Made by a program: the position numbers and the translations under genes. A stretch of 64,000 nt of DNA from Flavobacterium sp. MC2016-06. Its GTDB lineage: Bacteria > Bacteroidota > Bacteroidia > Flavobacteriales > Flavobacteriaceae. This document shows positions 23,652 through 33,241 of this stretch, in pieces (the first letter of the stretch is position 1; each line of letters starts with the position of its first letter). The stretch lies in assembly GCF_009711165.2 (NCBI RefSeq), contig NZ_WMID02000004.1, positions 62,001-126,000 of the forward strand. Reading direction: 5' to 3'. The notes under the pieces were generated by a model that was not told where the DNA came from, made no database searches, and worked only from the letters and a program-made list of their open reading frames with translations.

Positions 23652-25796
23652 ATGAAAAAAATTGTTTTATTCTTAACCATGTGCTTAATGGCTTTTCCTG
23701 CAAGAGCTGATGAAGGAATGTGGTTTTTGATGTTTATCGAAAGATTAAACCATAGAGATATGGAAAAAATGGGGCTTCAATTAACTTCTGAAGAAATCTA
23801 CAGTATCAATCACCATAGTTTAAAAGATGCTATTGTACAATTTAATGGAGGTTGTACAGCTGAAATCGTTTCGAAAGACGGATTAGTTTTAACCAATCAC
23901 CATTGTGGTTACAATGCAATTGCAGAACTTTCGACTGCAGAGCAAAACTATTTAAAAGATGGTTTTTGGGCAAAAGAAAGAAGCGCAGAAATGAAACCAA
24001 AATCGTTATACGTTCGTTTCTTTGTTCGTATGGATGATGTTTCTAAAAGAATTTTATCAAAAGTAAACGATCAAATGTCAGAAACTGAAAGAAACAAAAT
24101 CATTCAGCAGGAAATCAGTTTGATCGAAAAAGAAAATAACGAAGGTGGAAAATATACGGTTTCTGTTCGTCCTTTCTTTCAAGGAAATGAATATTACTAT
24201 TTCGTTTACCAAGATTATACAGATGTACGTTTAGTAGGAACTCCTCCAGAAAGTGTTGGTAAATTTGGTGGCGATACTGACAACTGGGAGTGGCCTCGCC
24301 AAACTGGAGATTTTTCTATGTTTAGAGTTTATGCTGATAAAAGCGGAAACCCAGCGACATATTCTAAAGACAATGTGCCTTTACAGCCAAAACATTACTT
24401 GCCAGTAAGTATTAAAGGAGTTAAAGAAAATGACTTTGCTATGATTTTAGGATATCCAGGAAGAACAAACCGTTGGATGCCAGCTGGCGGAATCGAGCAA
24501 AATATAAAATTTGCTTATCCTGCTTGGGTTGAAGGTGCTAAAACCGGAATGGACCAAATGAAAAAGTATATGGATAAAGATGCAACTGTTCGTTTACAGT
24601 ACGCTTCTAAATATGCTTCGACAGCAAACTATTGGAAAAATCGTCAAGGTATGATTGATGCTTTAACTAAAGCTGGAACTGTAGATGCTAAAACAGCGCA
24701 AGAAGATAAATTTTATGAGTGGGCTACTAAACCTGCTAATAAAGAAAAGTACGAGAATGTAATTCCAACTATTAATGAGTATTACAGATCAACAAATTTA
24801 AAAGCGACTCATGATAATTATTTATCACAGCTTTTGCGTACTTCAAGTTATGCAGTTGGACCAGCAAATTTAGGAAACGCATTGATTGCTTACTATAATG
24901 AAAATGATGCTAAAAAAGCAGAAATGTTACCTAAGATTAATGCAATGATTGATAACATTTATGGCGAATTTTATGCACCACTTGAAAAAGATGTGTTAAC
25001 GGCGCAATTAAATTTATACGCTTCTAAAGCTGCAGAATATGGTTTAGCTACACAAATTGCTAAAATGAAAACAACTAATAATGGCGATTTTACTGCAGAT
25101 GTAGCAAAAGCAACTGAAATAAGTTATTTTACTACTAAAGAAAAGGTATTAGCCTTTATGGCTGATCCTAAACCATTGGCAATTGTACACGATCCTTTGT
25201 ATATTATTTCTAATGATTTAATGATAAAATACCGTGCTAAAACGGCTGAACAAACTATTGCTGATGATAGTTTTGCAACTGCTTACCGCGAATTAGTTGA
25301 GGGTTTGAGAGAATCAAAATTAAACGCAGTAAAATATCCTGACGCAAACTCTACTTTGAGATTGACTTATGGAAAAGTTCGTGCTTTACCAATGGATCCG
25401 CGTAATGATGCGACAATTAATAACTATACGACAATGGAAAGTATGGTGAAAAAGTATAAAGCAGGAGATCAAGAATTTGATTTACCAGCTCGTTTATTAG
25501 AATTAAACAAAGCAAAAGATTATGGTCAATATGCTGATAAAGCAGGTTACATGCCAGTAAACTTCTTGACTGACAATGATATTACTGGAGGAAATTCAGG
25601 TTCGCCGGTTCTAAACGGAAAAGGAGAATTAATTGGAATTGCTTTTGACGGAAATATCGAAGCTATGGCTGGTGATGTTATTTTTGATCCTAAATTGCAA
25701 AGAACAATTAACGTAGATATTCGTTATGTACTTTGGATTATTGACAAATACGCTGGTGCAAAAAATATTATTGATGAATTGACGATTGTAAAATAA
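23652..25796 (+). CDS. S46-family dipeptidyl-peptidase, DPP7 type
   Basis: A 714-residue periplasmic serine peptidase with the signal peptide MKKIVLFLTMCLMAFPARA. The S46 signatures are present: the catalytic His in TNHHCGYNAI (H84) and the nucleophile in GGNSGSPVL (S649). Eighteen residues after the serine lies Gly (FDGN), the residue that in known enzymes marks DPP7 with its preference for hydrophobic P1; DPP11 has Arg there. DPP7 removes N-terminal dipeptides for amino-acid uptake. The gene is convergent with the macroglobulin-like gene, with a terminator-like palindrome between them. Confidence 0.93.
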   Translation: MKKIVLFLTMCLMAFPARADEGMWFLMFIERLNHRDMEKMGLQLTSEEIYSINHHSLKDAIVQFNGGCTAEIVSKDGLVLTNHHCGYNAIAELSTAEQNYLKDGFWAKERSAEMKPKSLYVRFFVRMDDVSKRILSKVNDQMSETERNKIIQQEISLIEKENNEGGKYTVSVRPFFQGNEYYYFVYQDYTDVRLVGTPPESVGKFGGDTDNWEWPRQTGDFSMFRVYADKSGNPATYSKDNVPLQPKHYLPVSIKGVKENDFAMILGYPGRTNRWMPAGGIEQNIKFAYPAWVEGAKTGMDQMKKYMDKDATVRLQYASKYASTANYWKNRQGMIDALTKAGTVDAKTAQEDKFYEWATKPANKEKYENVIPTINEYYRSTNLKATHDNYLSQLLRTSSYAVGPANLGNALIAYYNENDAKKAEMLPKINAMIDNIYGEFYAPLEKDVLTAQLNLYASKAAEYGLATQIAKMKTTNNGDFTADVAKATEISYFTTKEKVLAFMADPKPLAIVHDPLYIISNDLMIKYRAKTAEQTIADDSFATAYRELVEGLRESKLNAVKYPDANSTLRLTYGKVRALPMDPRNDATINNYTTMESMVKKYKAGDQEFDLPARLLELNKAKDYGQYADKAGYMPVNFLTDNDITGGNSGSPVLNGKGELIGIAFDGNIEAMAGDVIFDPKLQRTINVDIRYVLWIIDKYAGAKNIIDELTIVK

Positions 25797-25816
25797 TCTC
25801 ACTTTTTTTATAGATC

Positions 25817-25853
25817 AAACCTAACAGGTTTTAAAAACCTGTTAGGTTTTTTT
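25817..25853. terminator. Palindrome family E, copy 2, probable bidirectional terminator
   Basis: AAACCTAACAGGTTT (25817-25831) pairs with AAACCTGTTAGGTTT (25835-25849) across a 3-nt loop and runs into T. It lies between the convergent S46 peptidase and macroglobulin-like genes. The related copy at 3011-3044 shows it is also a dispersed repeat. Confidence 0.8.
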
Positions 25854-25864
25854 ATGCCTAAAAG

Positions 25865-28800
25865 TTATTGAACTTTTACTCGAATTCCTTTGGTATGGCT
25901 CGTAAATTCTGGTGCGTACATACTTTCAATAGTTGTAATTCCGTTAGAAAATTCACCACTGTTATTTACGCGAATGTCATATTCTATAACATAAGCTCCC
26001 TTGTTTATTCTATCAAAGAACAAATGTGTTGCAGCATCTTTTGTGCTCATATAATATCCTAATCCATCTTTGTATTGATATTCTGAAAGTACATTTACAG
26101 GTTCAAAACAAGAAGCACGCATATCTTTTAGATGCACATATTCTGTATCTTCTTTCGAAGAAATAATTAATCTAACGGTTACTAAATCGCCAACTTTTAA
26201 GGAATTAGTTGATGTTATTTTTTCTAATTCATTTCCTTTTAAAGTATTCTTTTTAAAATATAATTCTTTCGTAACCGATAAAACAGCTCCTGAATTGTTT
26301 TTAATTTTATCCAAATCTTCAAAATACTGCCAGTAAACACCTCCAAAACCTGGAACTTTAGATTTGTTTTCGATGCTTACAGAAGCCATTTCTTTTTTAA
26401 CTTCTTCGGCTTTCCAATTTAGTTTGATGTAACCCGTTTCGGCTTCTTTTTGGTTTTCGGTTAATTTTTTGGTCAAGATTTTTTCGTCTCCAATTTTAAT
26501 CACAGTATTGTCTTTTACAGACAGCCAATCTGTTCCCTGCATTAATAAAGCATAAATCGCTTCGGTAGTAGATTTTGTTGTGGGCCAGTTTTTGGTCTGT
26601 TTGTTTTTTAATAACCAGACTTTCATTGCATCAACAGATTTTGTGTCGTTGTTTATTTCGGCGAAAGCCTCAATCAATAAAGCCTGAGTTTCTATTGGCG
26701 CTTGATACCAATACCAGCCAGAGTTATTGGTAATCCAATACATTCCCCAATCTTCATTGGTTGAAGAAGTTTCTTTTAGACTTTCTAAAATTGTTTTTGC
26801 AGCAGCTTTTTCTCCAAGTCGGTTTAATGTCAAAGCGGCTAAACCTTTTTCGTAAAGTGAATATGAAAGCCAATCTTTTTTAGCCGTTTCTAGATATAAT
26901 TTTGATGCCTTTCTTAAAGTATCAGAAAGTGGATATTTCTCTAAATAAAAACTTCTTGTATACAAATAATGCAAATCAGAGTTTGGATCGCCCCAGATTA
27001 ATTTTTCATTAGTTTTTAAGTACTTAGTTCTTTCTTTATAAGATTCTAAAAACTTTTGGTCTAAATACGGAATTCCTGTTTTGGCAATTTCATCAATTTT
27101 AGAAAGATTGTCTGGCGTTTTATCAAGTATAGATAAATGACCCAAACCGGCTAAAATATGTCTTGTAATATATTCGCTTTCATAACCACCGTCAAACCAA
27201 GAAAATCCTCCAGAAGCTTTCTGTTTTTGTTTTAGTTTCTGGAAAGTAGCTTCCTGCGATGTTTTCATTTTTTCTAAATCGAATAAAAGCGCAAAGTTTT
27301 TTTTCTTTTCATCTTCACTTTTGGCATCATTTAACCAAGGCGTTTCGGCAAGAATTATGGATTTTAATTCTTCGTTTTCTTCTAATTTAGAATTTAGCTT
27401 TCCGTTTTTTCTCCAGTTTTCAAAAACAGTCGCAATTTTCGGATTACTCGAAATAATTTCAGAAGCCAATGCATTACCATAAAATCTAGCAAAAGTTTGT
27501 TCGGCACATTCATGCTCATATTCCATTAAATAAGGCAAAGATTGAATCGCAATCCAAGCTGGATTTGAGGTATATTCTAAAGTAAACTGATGATTTCTTA
27601 AAGTCGTCGAAGTATTATTTTTTAGATTTTCAAAAGTGTATTCTTTCTTAGAATTTTCACGAACCCAAATCGGAATGCTTTCTGTAACTAACATATTATT
27701 GGTTAGTACAGGAAGTATATTTTCTTCACCATCAGAAAAATTACCTGCCTTTGCTACGATTTTATATTGCACACCTTGCAAACCTTCGGGAATGTAAATT
27801 TTCCAAGTTGCAGTTGTATTTCCGAAAGCATCAATGGTAAAGTTTTTAATGTTTTTAGCATTGAGCATTTTGGCATCAATTGATTCCATTGTTGTGGCAT
27901 CAAAAAACTGAAGCATCGCAATTCCAGTTTTGGCTTCATTAGTAACATTAGAAATTTTTGTACTAATTACAATCGTATCTTTTTCTCTAAAAAAACGAGG
28001 AAAGTTTGGCAAAACCATCAAGTCTTTTTGCGTCACGACTGTTTTTTCTAAATAACCAGAAACGGCATCTTTATTATGAGCAAATAAACGAAGTCTCCAC
28101 GCGGTTAGAGATTCAGGCGATGTAAAATTGAAGCTTACATTTCCTTTGCTGTCTGTTTTTAGATTTGGTAGAAAAAAAGCTGTTTCAGATAGATTTTTTC
28201 TAGCTTTTACTTGGGTTAATTCGTCAATAGCCTTTTTTGTTGTAATAATAATTGCCCCATTTACTGCTTTACTTCCATAAAGGACTCCTGCTTTATTTTT
28301 GTCTAATATATCAAACGAAACAATATCTGAAGTCTTTAAGTTTTTAAAAGCTTCTTCAGTGGCAATTTCTCCATCGATTATATATAAAACACCTTGAAAA
28401 GGATTTGTAGATGATGCTCCGCGAATTACTACTTTGCTATTATTTATTTGAACTCCGCTTACCCTTCCTTGAAGCATTGTAGAAAAGTTTTCTCCGTCGC
28501 CTTCGGCAGAAGTTTTCATTTTGATCATTGACACAGCACCAGTCAAATCGCTTTTCTTCATAGTTCCATAACCCACAACGACAACTTCTTCTAACCTGTT
28601 TGAATCATCTTCTAGAATAATATTGATTTCTCTTTTTTCTGTAGCTAGGGCAGATTGTGTTTTGCTGCCTATATAAGAAAAGATCAATTCTTCGCCATTT
28701 GCGGCTTCAATTTCATAGTAGCCATCAAAATCAGAGAAAATTCTTCTTTTGGTATCTTTTATAGTAACCGTTACGCCAGGAATAGGTTCTCCTTTTGAGT

Positions 28801-31800
28801 CTGTTACAACGCCAGAAATTAGTTTTGCATTTGCAGGTTTTTTTATTTTTTTCTCAAGTTGTTTTATGTAGAGCTTTTGCAAGTAAACAGGATTAGAGTT
28901 GTTAAAATCAAATCCAAACCACATCAGGTTGATTGATTCCTTGTTTAGCAAAAGTCCTTTTAAAGATGTATTCAAGTTCTTGAAACTAGCGTACGTATCT
29001 TGAAAACCTAAACTTGTTTTTGCATTTGTGCTGTTAGAGTAGTATTCATTAATATCTAGATTATTCCAGTTTCTTACGGCAAATTGATCTAAAGAACTAT
29101 CATACATAGAGACTAAAACTTCGGCTTCTTTTTTAGCATTGCCGGCTGTTAATTGAAAGGACCAATTTTCGTTGCTTCCCGGTTGAATTTTACTTCTAAA
29201 ACTTTCTACTTTCCATTCTAATTTTGGAATTATGCTTTTCAGTGTAACAGCCATTTCTGTATTAACGACCTGATTTTCAAAAATACTTTCAAATCTGAAT
29301 CTCAATAAATCTTTAAATTCACTTTTTAAAGGAATTTTTACAACAGTTTCATTATTCTTAACAAGATTTGTTGCTTCAAAAAAGATTGTGCCTTGATAAT
29401 TTCCCGTAGTTATAATATAAAGTTCAGGAATAACCGAAGTTAGTTTTATTAAAACAAAACCATCTTTTTTAGGATCAGGATTAATTTGTTCTGCAGTAAA
29501 TAATTTGCTTTTATCAAACTTGTCATTACTTTGGGTAAGTTTAAAATTCGACACGGCTTCAATAAGATTATCAAAGCTGTCTTTTGCAGAAAAAACAATT
29601 TTGTAATAACCAGATTTATAATCGGCCATAAAATCCAGCGCTAATTTTTTGTCTTTTTCGGTATCAATTTTTGTTGAGTAAACTAAAGTTTCATTTGTTT
29701 TATCAGCCGTAGATTTGAGATTATTTTCATATGGAAATAATTTTTCAAAATCTTCATTAGATATACTTTCAATTTCTGGCTGTCTCCAAACCCTAGTTTT
29801 AAATTTGTCATAAGTCGAATTAACAAAATATACTTTTAAGTCACCTTTTACAGCTGTAAATTCGTCATTTAAATTTGTACTATTTAAAAGAACTTCGTTT
29901 TTATCTTTGGTTTTTATTTCATTTGGAAGTGTGGTAATAAGAACCAAATTGTGATAACCTACTTTTACTGAAGTTACTGCCTCATGAGTTTCTCCATTTA
30001 TGTCTGTAACAGAAACTTGAATTTGATAATTAAAAATTGGCAGATTATCTTTTACGGAATTGTTACTTGGTTTTGCAATAAAATCTACGGTAAATTTACC
30101 CGAAGCATCGGTTTTAGTTTCTCCAGCTGCCACTTCTTCATTTTGCTCAAGGCCGTAATTTCTATAATAACTTACATATCGCGTTACAGTATATGTAACT
30201 TTGGCATCAGAAATAGAACTTCCGGCAAATGCTTTTGCGGTTCCATTTACCTTTATAGATTGGTTTACTTGAAAACTTTCTTTTTTAGGATCGAAGGTAA
30301 TTTCAAATTTTGGACGTTTGTATTCTTCAACACTAAAATCTATTTCAGAGTTTTCAAAATCTATATGATCCCAAAACGGATGTTCATCTTTTTTCTTATT
30401 ATATGCAGCGTCTTTTTCGTAGTAGTGTGATTCATCTGCGGTAATTCTATAATTACCAGTTAGTCCTGTTTTTGGTAAAATAAATTCGCCAGAAAAAGAA
30501 CCAAATTCATTTGTAGTTGCCTCAAACTCTTTTAAGTCATTGCTTTCTGGATCTTCAATCGTGATTTTAAAAGTAGTATTGGCAACAACGCGTGTTTTAT
30601 CGGTATTTTTTTGAACTGCAATTCCTTTGTAATATACAGTTTGGCCTGGGCGGTAAATCGCTCTGTCCAAATAAAATTCTACTTTTCCTTTTGGATTATC
30701 TTTTACGGTTTGTTTATAATCAACAGCATATTGAATGTAATTTTTGACGATTGAAAGGGTATCGTTTTCTAAAAATAGTTCGATATCATTATAACTGTAA
30801 TAAGTTGAATATTTATAAGAGGCTTGACCATCTTTATCTGTTTTAAGTTGAATGCTGGGCAATTTAATGGTTACATTTTCTAAAGGTTTTCCTGTTTTTC
30901 TATCCAAAACTTGAAATAAATCCTCATTAGTCTTTTGTGAGGCTAATAATGTAAGATTAGAAGTAGTAATAGTTTCGTAAACAAATGCTTTTTTGTCTTT
31001 AGAGTCAGATTCACTTTCAAAATAAACGAGATAAGAACCCAATTTTAAGTTTGGCAGGAGAACTTCTGTAGTGTGTGTAAAATAATCTTTTTTGTTTTTT
31101 AATTCGTATGATTCTGATGATATAAGTTGTCCTTTTTTTACAATTGCATCAACCAGACTATCTCTTATATTATGAAATTGATTAAAATAAGCCAATTGTT
31201 TCTGATCTATTTTATAGAAAGAAACTTTCAATTGTTCTACATTTTTGTATTCAATAAATGCTCTCGTATTTTGGTTATTATAGGTGTATTTTTGAAGCTG
31301 TACCGTTATAGTTTTTGCCTTAATATTTTGTTTTAGCTGAAGAGCAGATTTGTATGCATTAGAGCGGTTTTCTATTTTTAAAATGCTGTCTAAAATTGCG
31401 ACAACCTTAATGTTGTAATCTGGATCTGCTTCTTTTGCTGGCCTTGAATATAAAATACTGGCTTTCTCCAATTGTATTTTCTGAATTACTAAAATATCTT
31501 TAGTGCTCTTTTGCAGCATATTGAGAGCATTTAAATAATCATCGTCGGCTTCAATAAAAATCTTTTTTAGAAATAAAATACGATCAAACTGATTGTCTGC
31601 AGTAGGATAGTTTATTTCTTGTTTTTGATACAAAGAAAGAGCTGTTTGAAAATTTCCTTTTGGTATAGAGTCATAATTTAATTTCACAAAATCTGCAGAA
31701 CTGCTTAAAAGTTCTTTTTTATGGATTTTTAAAGCAGCGTTGTTGATTTCCCATAAGCGTAACTCTTGACTATAAATCGCTATATTTTCTTTTAATACAT

Positions 31801-32356
31801 AATTGAATAAATTTTGATTTTTAAAATTTTCGGCAAAAGAGTAATCAAAAACAGGTTCATATTTTGTTAGCGGGGTATTTTTTAAGATACTTTCATCATT
31901 TAAGGTTTGTTTTAATACCTTATTTATTTCCTGAATAAAGTTATCCTCAGTCCAAGTCAAAAAATTATCATCATGGATTTCTGTTTTAGTTCGCTGTCTA
32001 ATTTTATAATCATTTCTTGTTGCGTAATCCTTTAGAGATTTAACATAAACTAAACGGAGAATAGCTTTAGAAGGTATAGAAACTTGATTAATTGCCGTTT
32101 TTAGATTGTTTATAATCTTAGTTTGAGCATCTTCTTCTAGAATCTGAATGTATTTAGATTGATAAAAAAAACATTTTATTATTTGTACTTCATCTTTATC
32201 GCGAATTGCTTTTTTATGAATTTTATCCACAATTTCACTAGCAGATTTTGTTTTTCCTTCATTTTCAAAAGCAATAACCTGTTCCCATTTTTTATCATTT
32301 TGCTGGGCAAACAGTGTTGTAGAAAGCAATAAGAATAGAAATAATATATTTTTCAT
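25865..32356 (-). CDS. Alpha-2-macroglobulin-like protein with embedded SusC-type regulatory/plug module
   Basis: A 2163-residue secreted protein with signal peptide MKNILFLFLLLSTTLFAQ and no lipobox. The N-terminal 400 residues are helical. An MG2-like domain is marked by DRAIYRPGQTVYYKG (about 560-570) and is followed by further beta domains. From about 1180 to 1375 it carries a carboxypeptidase-regulatory-like domain (ISGVVTDSKGEPIPGVTVTI), EEVVVVGYGTMKKSDLTGAV and a TonB-plug-like region ending GAIIITTKK, the N-terminal architecture of SusC without the barrel. Next comes the A2M domain (SPESLTAWRLRLFA). C1617-A-E-Q1620 (HECAEQTF) fits the thioester motif. Bacterial macroglobulins trap foreign proteases. 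No pbpC neighbour is present; an S46 peptidase is convergent. Confidence 0.85.
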   Translation of the reverse strand: MKNILFLFLLLSTTLFAQQNDKKWEQVIAFENEGKTKSASEIVDKIHKKAIRDKDEVQIIKCFFYQSKYIQILEEDAQTKIINNLKTAINQVSIPSKAILRLVYVKSLKDYATRNDYKIRQRTKTEIHDDNFLTWTEDNFIQEINKVLKQTLNDESILKNTPLTKYEPVFDYSFAENFKNQNLFNYVLKENIAIYSQELRLWEINNAALKIHKKELLSSSADFVKLNYDSIPKGNFQTALSLYQKQEINYPTADNQFDRILFLKKIFIEADDDYLNALNMLQKSTKDILVIQKIQLEKASILYSRPAKEADPDYNIKVVAILDSILKIENRSNAYKSALQLKQNIKAKTITVQLQKYTYNNQNTRAFIEYKNVEQLKVSFYKIDQKQLAYFNQFHNIRDSLVDAIVKKGQLISSESYELKNKKDYFTHTTEVLLPNLKLGSYLVYFESESDSKDKKAFVYETITTSNLTLLASQKTNEDLFQVLDRKTGKPLENVTIKLPSIQLKTDKDGQASYKYSTYYSYNDIELFLENDTLSIVKNYIQYAVDYKQTVKDNPKGKVEFYLDRAIYRPGQTVYYKGIAVQKNTDKTRVVANTTFKITIEDPESNDLKEFEATTNEFGSFSGEFILPKTGLTGNYRITADESHYYEKDAAYNKKKDEHPFWDHIDFENSEIDFSVEEYKRPKFEITFDPKKESFQVNQSIKVNGTAKAFAGSSISDAKVTYTVTRYVSYYRNYGLEQNEEVAAGETKTDASGKFTVDFIAKPSNNSVKDNLPIFNYQIQVSVTDINGETHEAVTSVKVGYHNLVLITTLPNEIKTKDKNEVLLNSTNLNDEFTAVKGDLKVYFVNSTYDKFKTRVWRQPEIESISNEDFEKLFPYENNLKSTADKTNETLVYSTKIDTEKDKKLALDFMADYKSGYYKIVFSAKDSFDNLIEAVSNFKLTQSNDKFDKSKLFTAEQINPDPKKDGFVLIKLTSVIPELYIITTGNYQGTIFFEATNLVKNNETVVKIPLKSEFKDLLRFRFESIFENQVVNTEMAVTLKSIIPKLEWKVESFRSKIQPGSNENWSFQLTAGNAKKEAEVLVSMYDSSLDQFAVRNWNNLDINEYYSNSTNAKTSLGFQDTYASFKNLNTSLKGLLLNKESINLMWFGFDFNNSNPVYLQKLYIKQLEKKIKKPANAKLISGVVTDSKGEPIPGVTVTIKDTKRRIFSDFDGYYEIEAANGEELIFSYIGSKTQSALATEKREINIILEDDSNRLEEVVVVGYGTMKKSDLTGAVSMIKMKTSAEGDGENFSTMLQGRVSGVQINNSKVVIRGASSTNPFQGVLYIIDGEIATEEAFKNLKTSDIVSFDILDKNKAGVLYGSKAVNGAIIITTKKAIDELTQVKARKNLSETAFFLPNLKTDSKGNVSFNFTSPESLTAWRLRLFAHNKDAVSGYLEKTVVTQKDLMVLPNFPRFFREKDTIVISTKISNVTNEAKTGIAMLQFFDATTMESIDAKMLNAKNIKNFTIDAFGNTTATWKIYIPEGLQGVQYKIVAKAGNFSDGEENILPVLTNNMLVTESIPIWVRENSKKEYTFENLKNNTSTTLRNHQFTLEYTSNPAWIAIQSLPYLMEYEHECAEQTFARFYGNALASEIISSNPKIATVFENWRKNGKLNSKLEENEELKSIILAETPWLNDAKSEDEKKKNFALLFDLEKMKTSQEATFQKLKQKQKASGGFSWFDGGYESEYITRHILAGLGHLSILDKTPDNLSKIDEIAKTGIPYLDQKFLESYKERTKYLKTNEKLIWGDPNSDLHYLYTRSFYLEKYPLSDTLRKASKLYLETAKKDWLSYSLYEKGLAALTLNRLGEKAAAKTILESLKETSSTNEDWGMYWITNNSGWYWYQAPIETQALLIEAFAEINNDTKSVDAMKVWLLKNKQTKNWPTTKSTTEAIYALLMQGTDWLSVKDNTVIKIGDEKILTKKLTENQKEAETGYIKLNWKAEEVKKEMASVSIENKSKVPGFGGVYWQYFEDLDKIKNNSGAVLSVTKELYFKKNTLKGNELEKITSTNSLKVGDLVTVRLIISSKEDTEYVHLKDMRASCFEPVNVLSEYQYKDGLGYYMSTKDAATHLFFDRINKGAYVIEYDIRVNNSGEFSNGITTIESMYAPEFTSHTKGIRVKVQ

Positions 32357-32474
32357 AAGAAAGTTTTAATCTAAAGATGATGATTTTAAAGAAAAGGTTG
32401 GAAACGATTAAAAATAATTTTCGTACAAATTAGTAATTTATATCTAAAAGCAAATTATGCAATTTATATTTCCT

Positions 32475-32482
32475 TATTTTTG
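32475..32482 (+). promoter_or_regulatory. Possible -7 box for the TPR gene
   Basis: TATTTTTG fits TAnnTTTG and ends 4 nt before the ATG at 32487. No -33 TTTG is at the right distance, so support is limited. Confidence 0.3.
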
Positions 32483-32486
32483 AAAT

Positions 32487-33176
32487 ATGAAACAACTGAT
32501 AATTCTTTTTTTGTTTATGCCATTCTTAATATGGTCGCAATCTAGTTTTGAGAAAGGCGAGAAGTTATTTCAAGCTAAAAAATATGACGAAGCGCAAGTT
32601 ATTTTTGAAGGTATTGTTAAAAGCAAACCGTCAGATGTAAAATCAATTGAATATCTGGGTGATATTGCAGCTCATAATAAATCTTGGGAAGAAGCTGTAG
32701 AATATTATAAAAAGCTGAAAGATTTAAAACCTACAGAAGCTAATTATTATTTTAAATACGGTGGTGCTTTAGGAATGCGAGCTTCTGAAGTAAATAGATT
32801 TAAGGCTTTGGGAATGGCTGGAGATGTAAAAGAAGCCTTTGAAAAAGCTATAGAATTGAATCCAAAACACATTCAAGCACGCTGGGGATTAATTGAATAT
32901 TACCTGCATCTGCCTGGTATTTTTGGCGGAAGCGAAACGAAAGCGGCTTCTTATTCTAATGAATTAATGAAACTGTCACCTGTTGATGGTTATTTATCAA
33001 AAGGAAGAATTGAAGAGTATTTTAAAAGATATACAGAAGCCGAAAAATTTTATATAAAAGCAAACGAAATTGGTAAATCAAAAACCACGTTTCAAAAATT
33101 ATATAATTTATATTTGAACAAATTAAAAGACGCTAAAAAAGCCAAAGAATTAAAACAGAAATTTGAGGCATCATAA
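32487..33176 (+). CDS. Secreted TPR-repeat protein
   Basis: A 229-residue protein with signal peptide MKQLIILFLFMPFLIWSQS and about four to five tetratricopeptide-like repeats. Examples are FEKGEKLFQAKKYDEAQVIFEGIVKSKP, IEYLGDIAAHNKSWEEAVEYYKKLKDLKP, VKEAFEKAIELNPKHIQARWGLIEYYL and RYTEAEKFYIKANEIG. TPR proteins mediate protein-protein contacts; here in the periplasm. It is divergent from the macroglobulin-like gene (131 bp between starts) and followed by mpl. No specific partner can be named. Confidence 0.83.
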   Translation: MKQLIILFLFMPFLIWSQSSFEKGEKLFQAKKYDEAQVIFEGIVKSKPSDVKSIEYLGDIAAHNKSWEEAVEYYKKLKDLKPTEANYYFKYGGALGMRASEVNRFKALGMAGDVKEAFEKAIELNPKHIQARWGLIEYYLHLPGIFGGSETKAASYSNELMKLSPVDGYLSKGRIEEYFKRYTEAEKFYIKANEIGKSKTTFQKLYNLYLNKLKDAKKAKELKQKFEAS

Positions 33177-33241
33177 ACAAATTTTAGAAATTATATTTTG
33201 AATAATTTTGAGATTTGGAATTTTAAAAAATTTGAATTTAA

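Noticed and set aside
29984..30430. 148-codon plus-strand ORF inside the macroglobulin gene
   Set aside because: Antisense shadow; Phe/Ile/Tyr-rich as expected from reversed AT-rich coding DNA.
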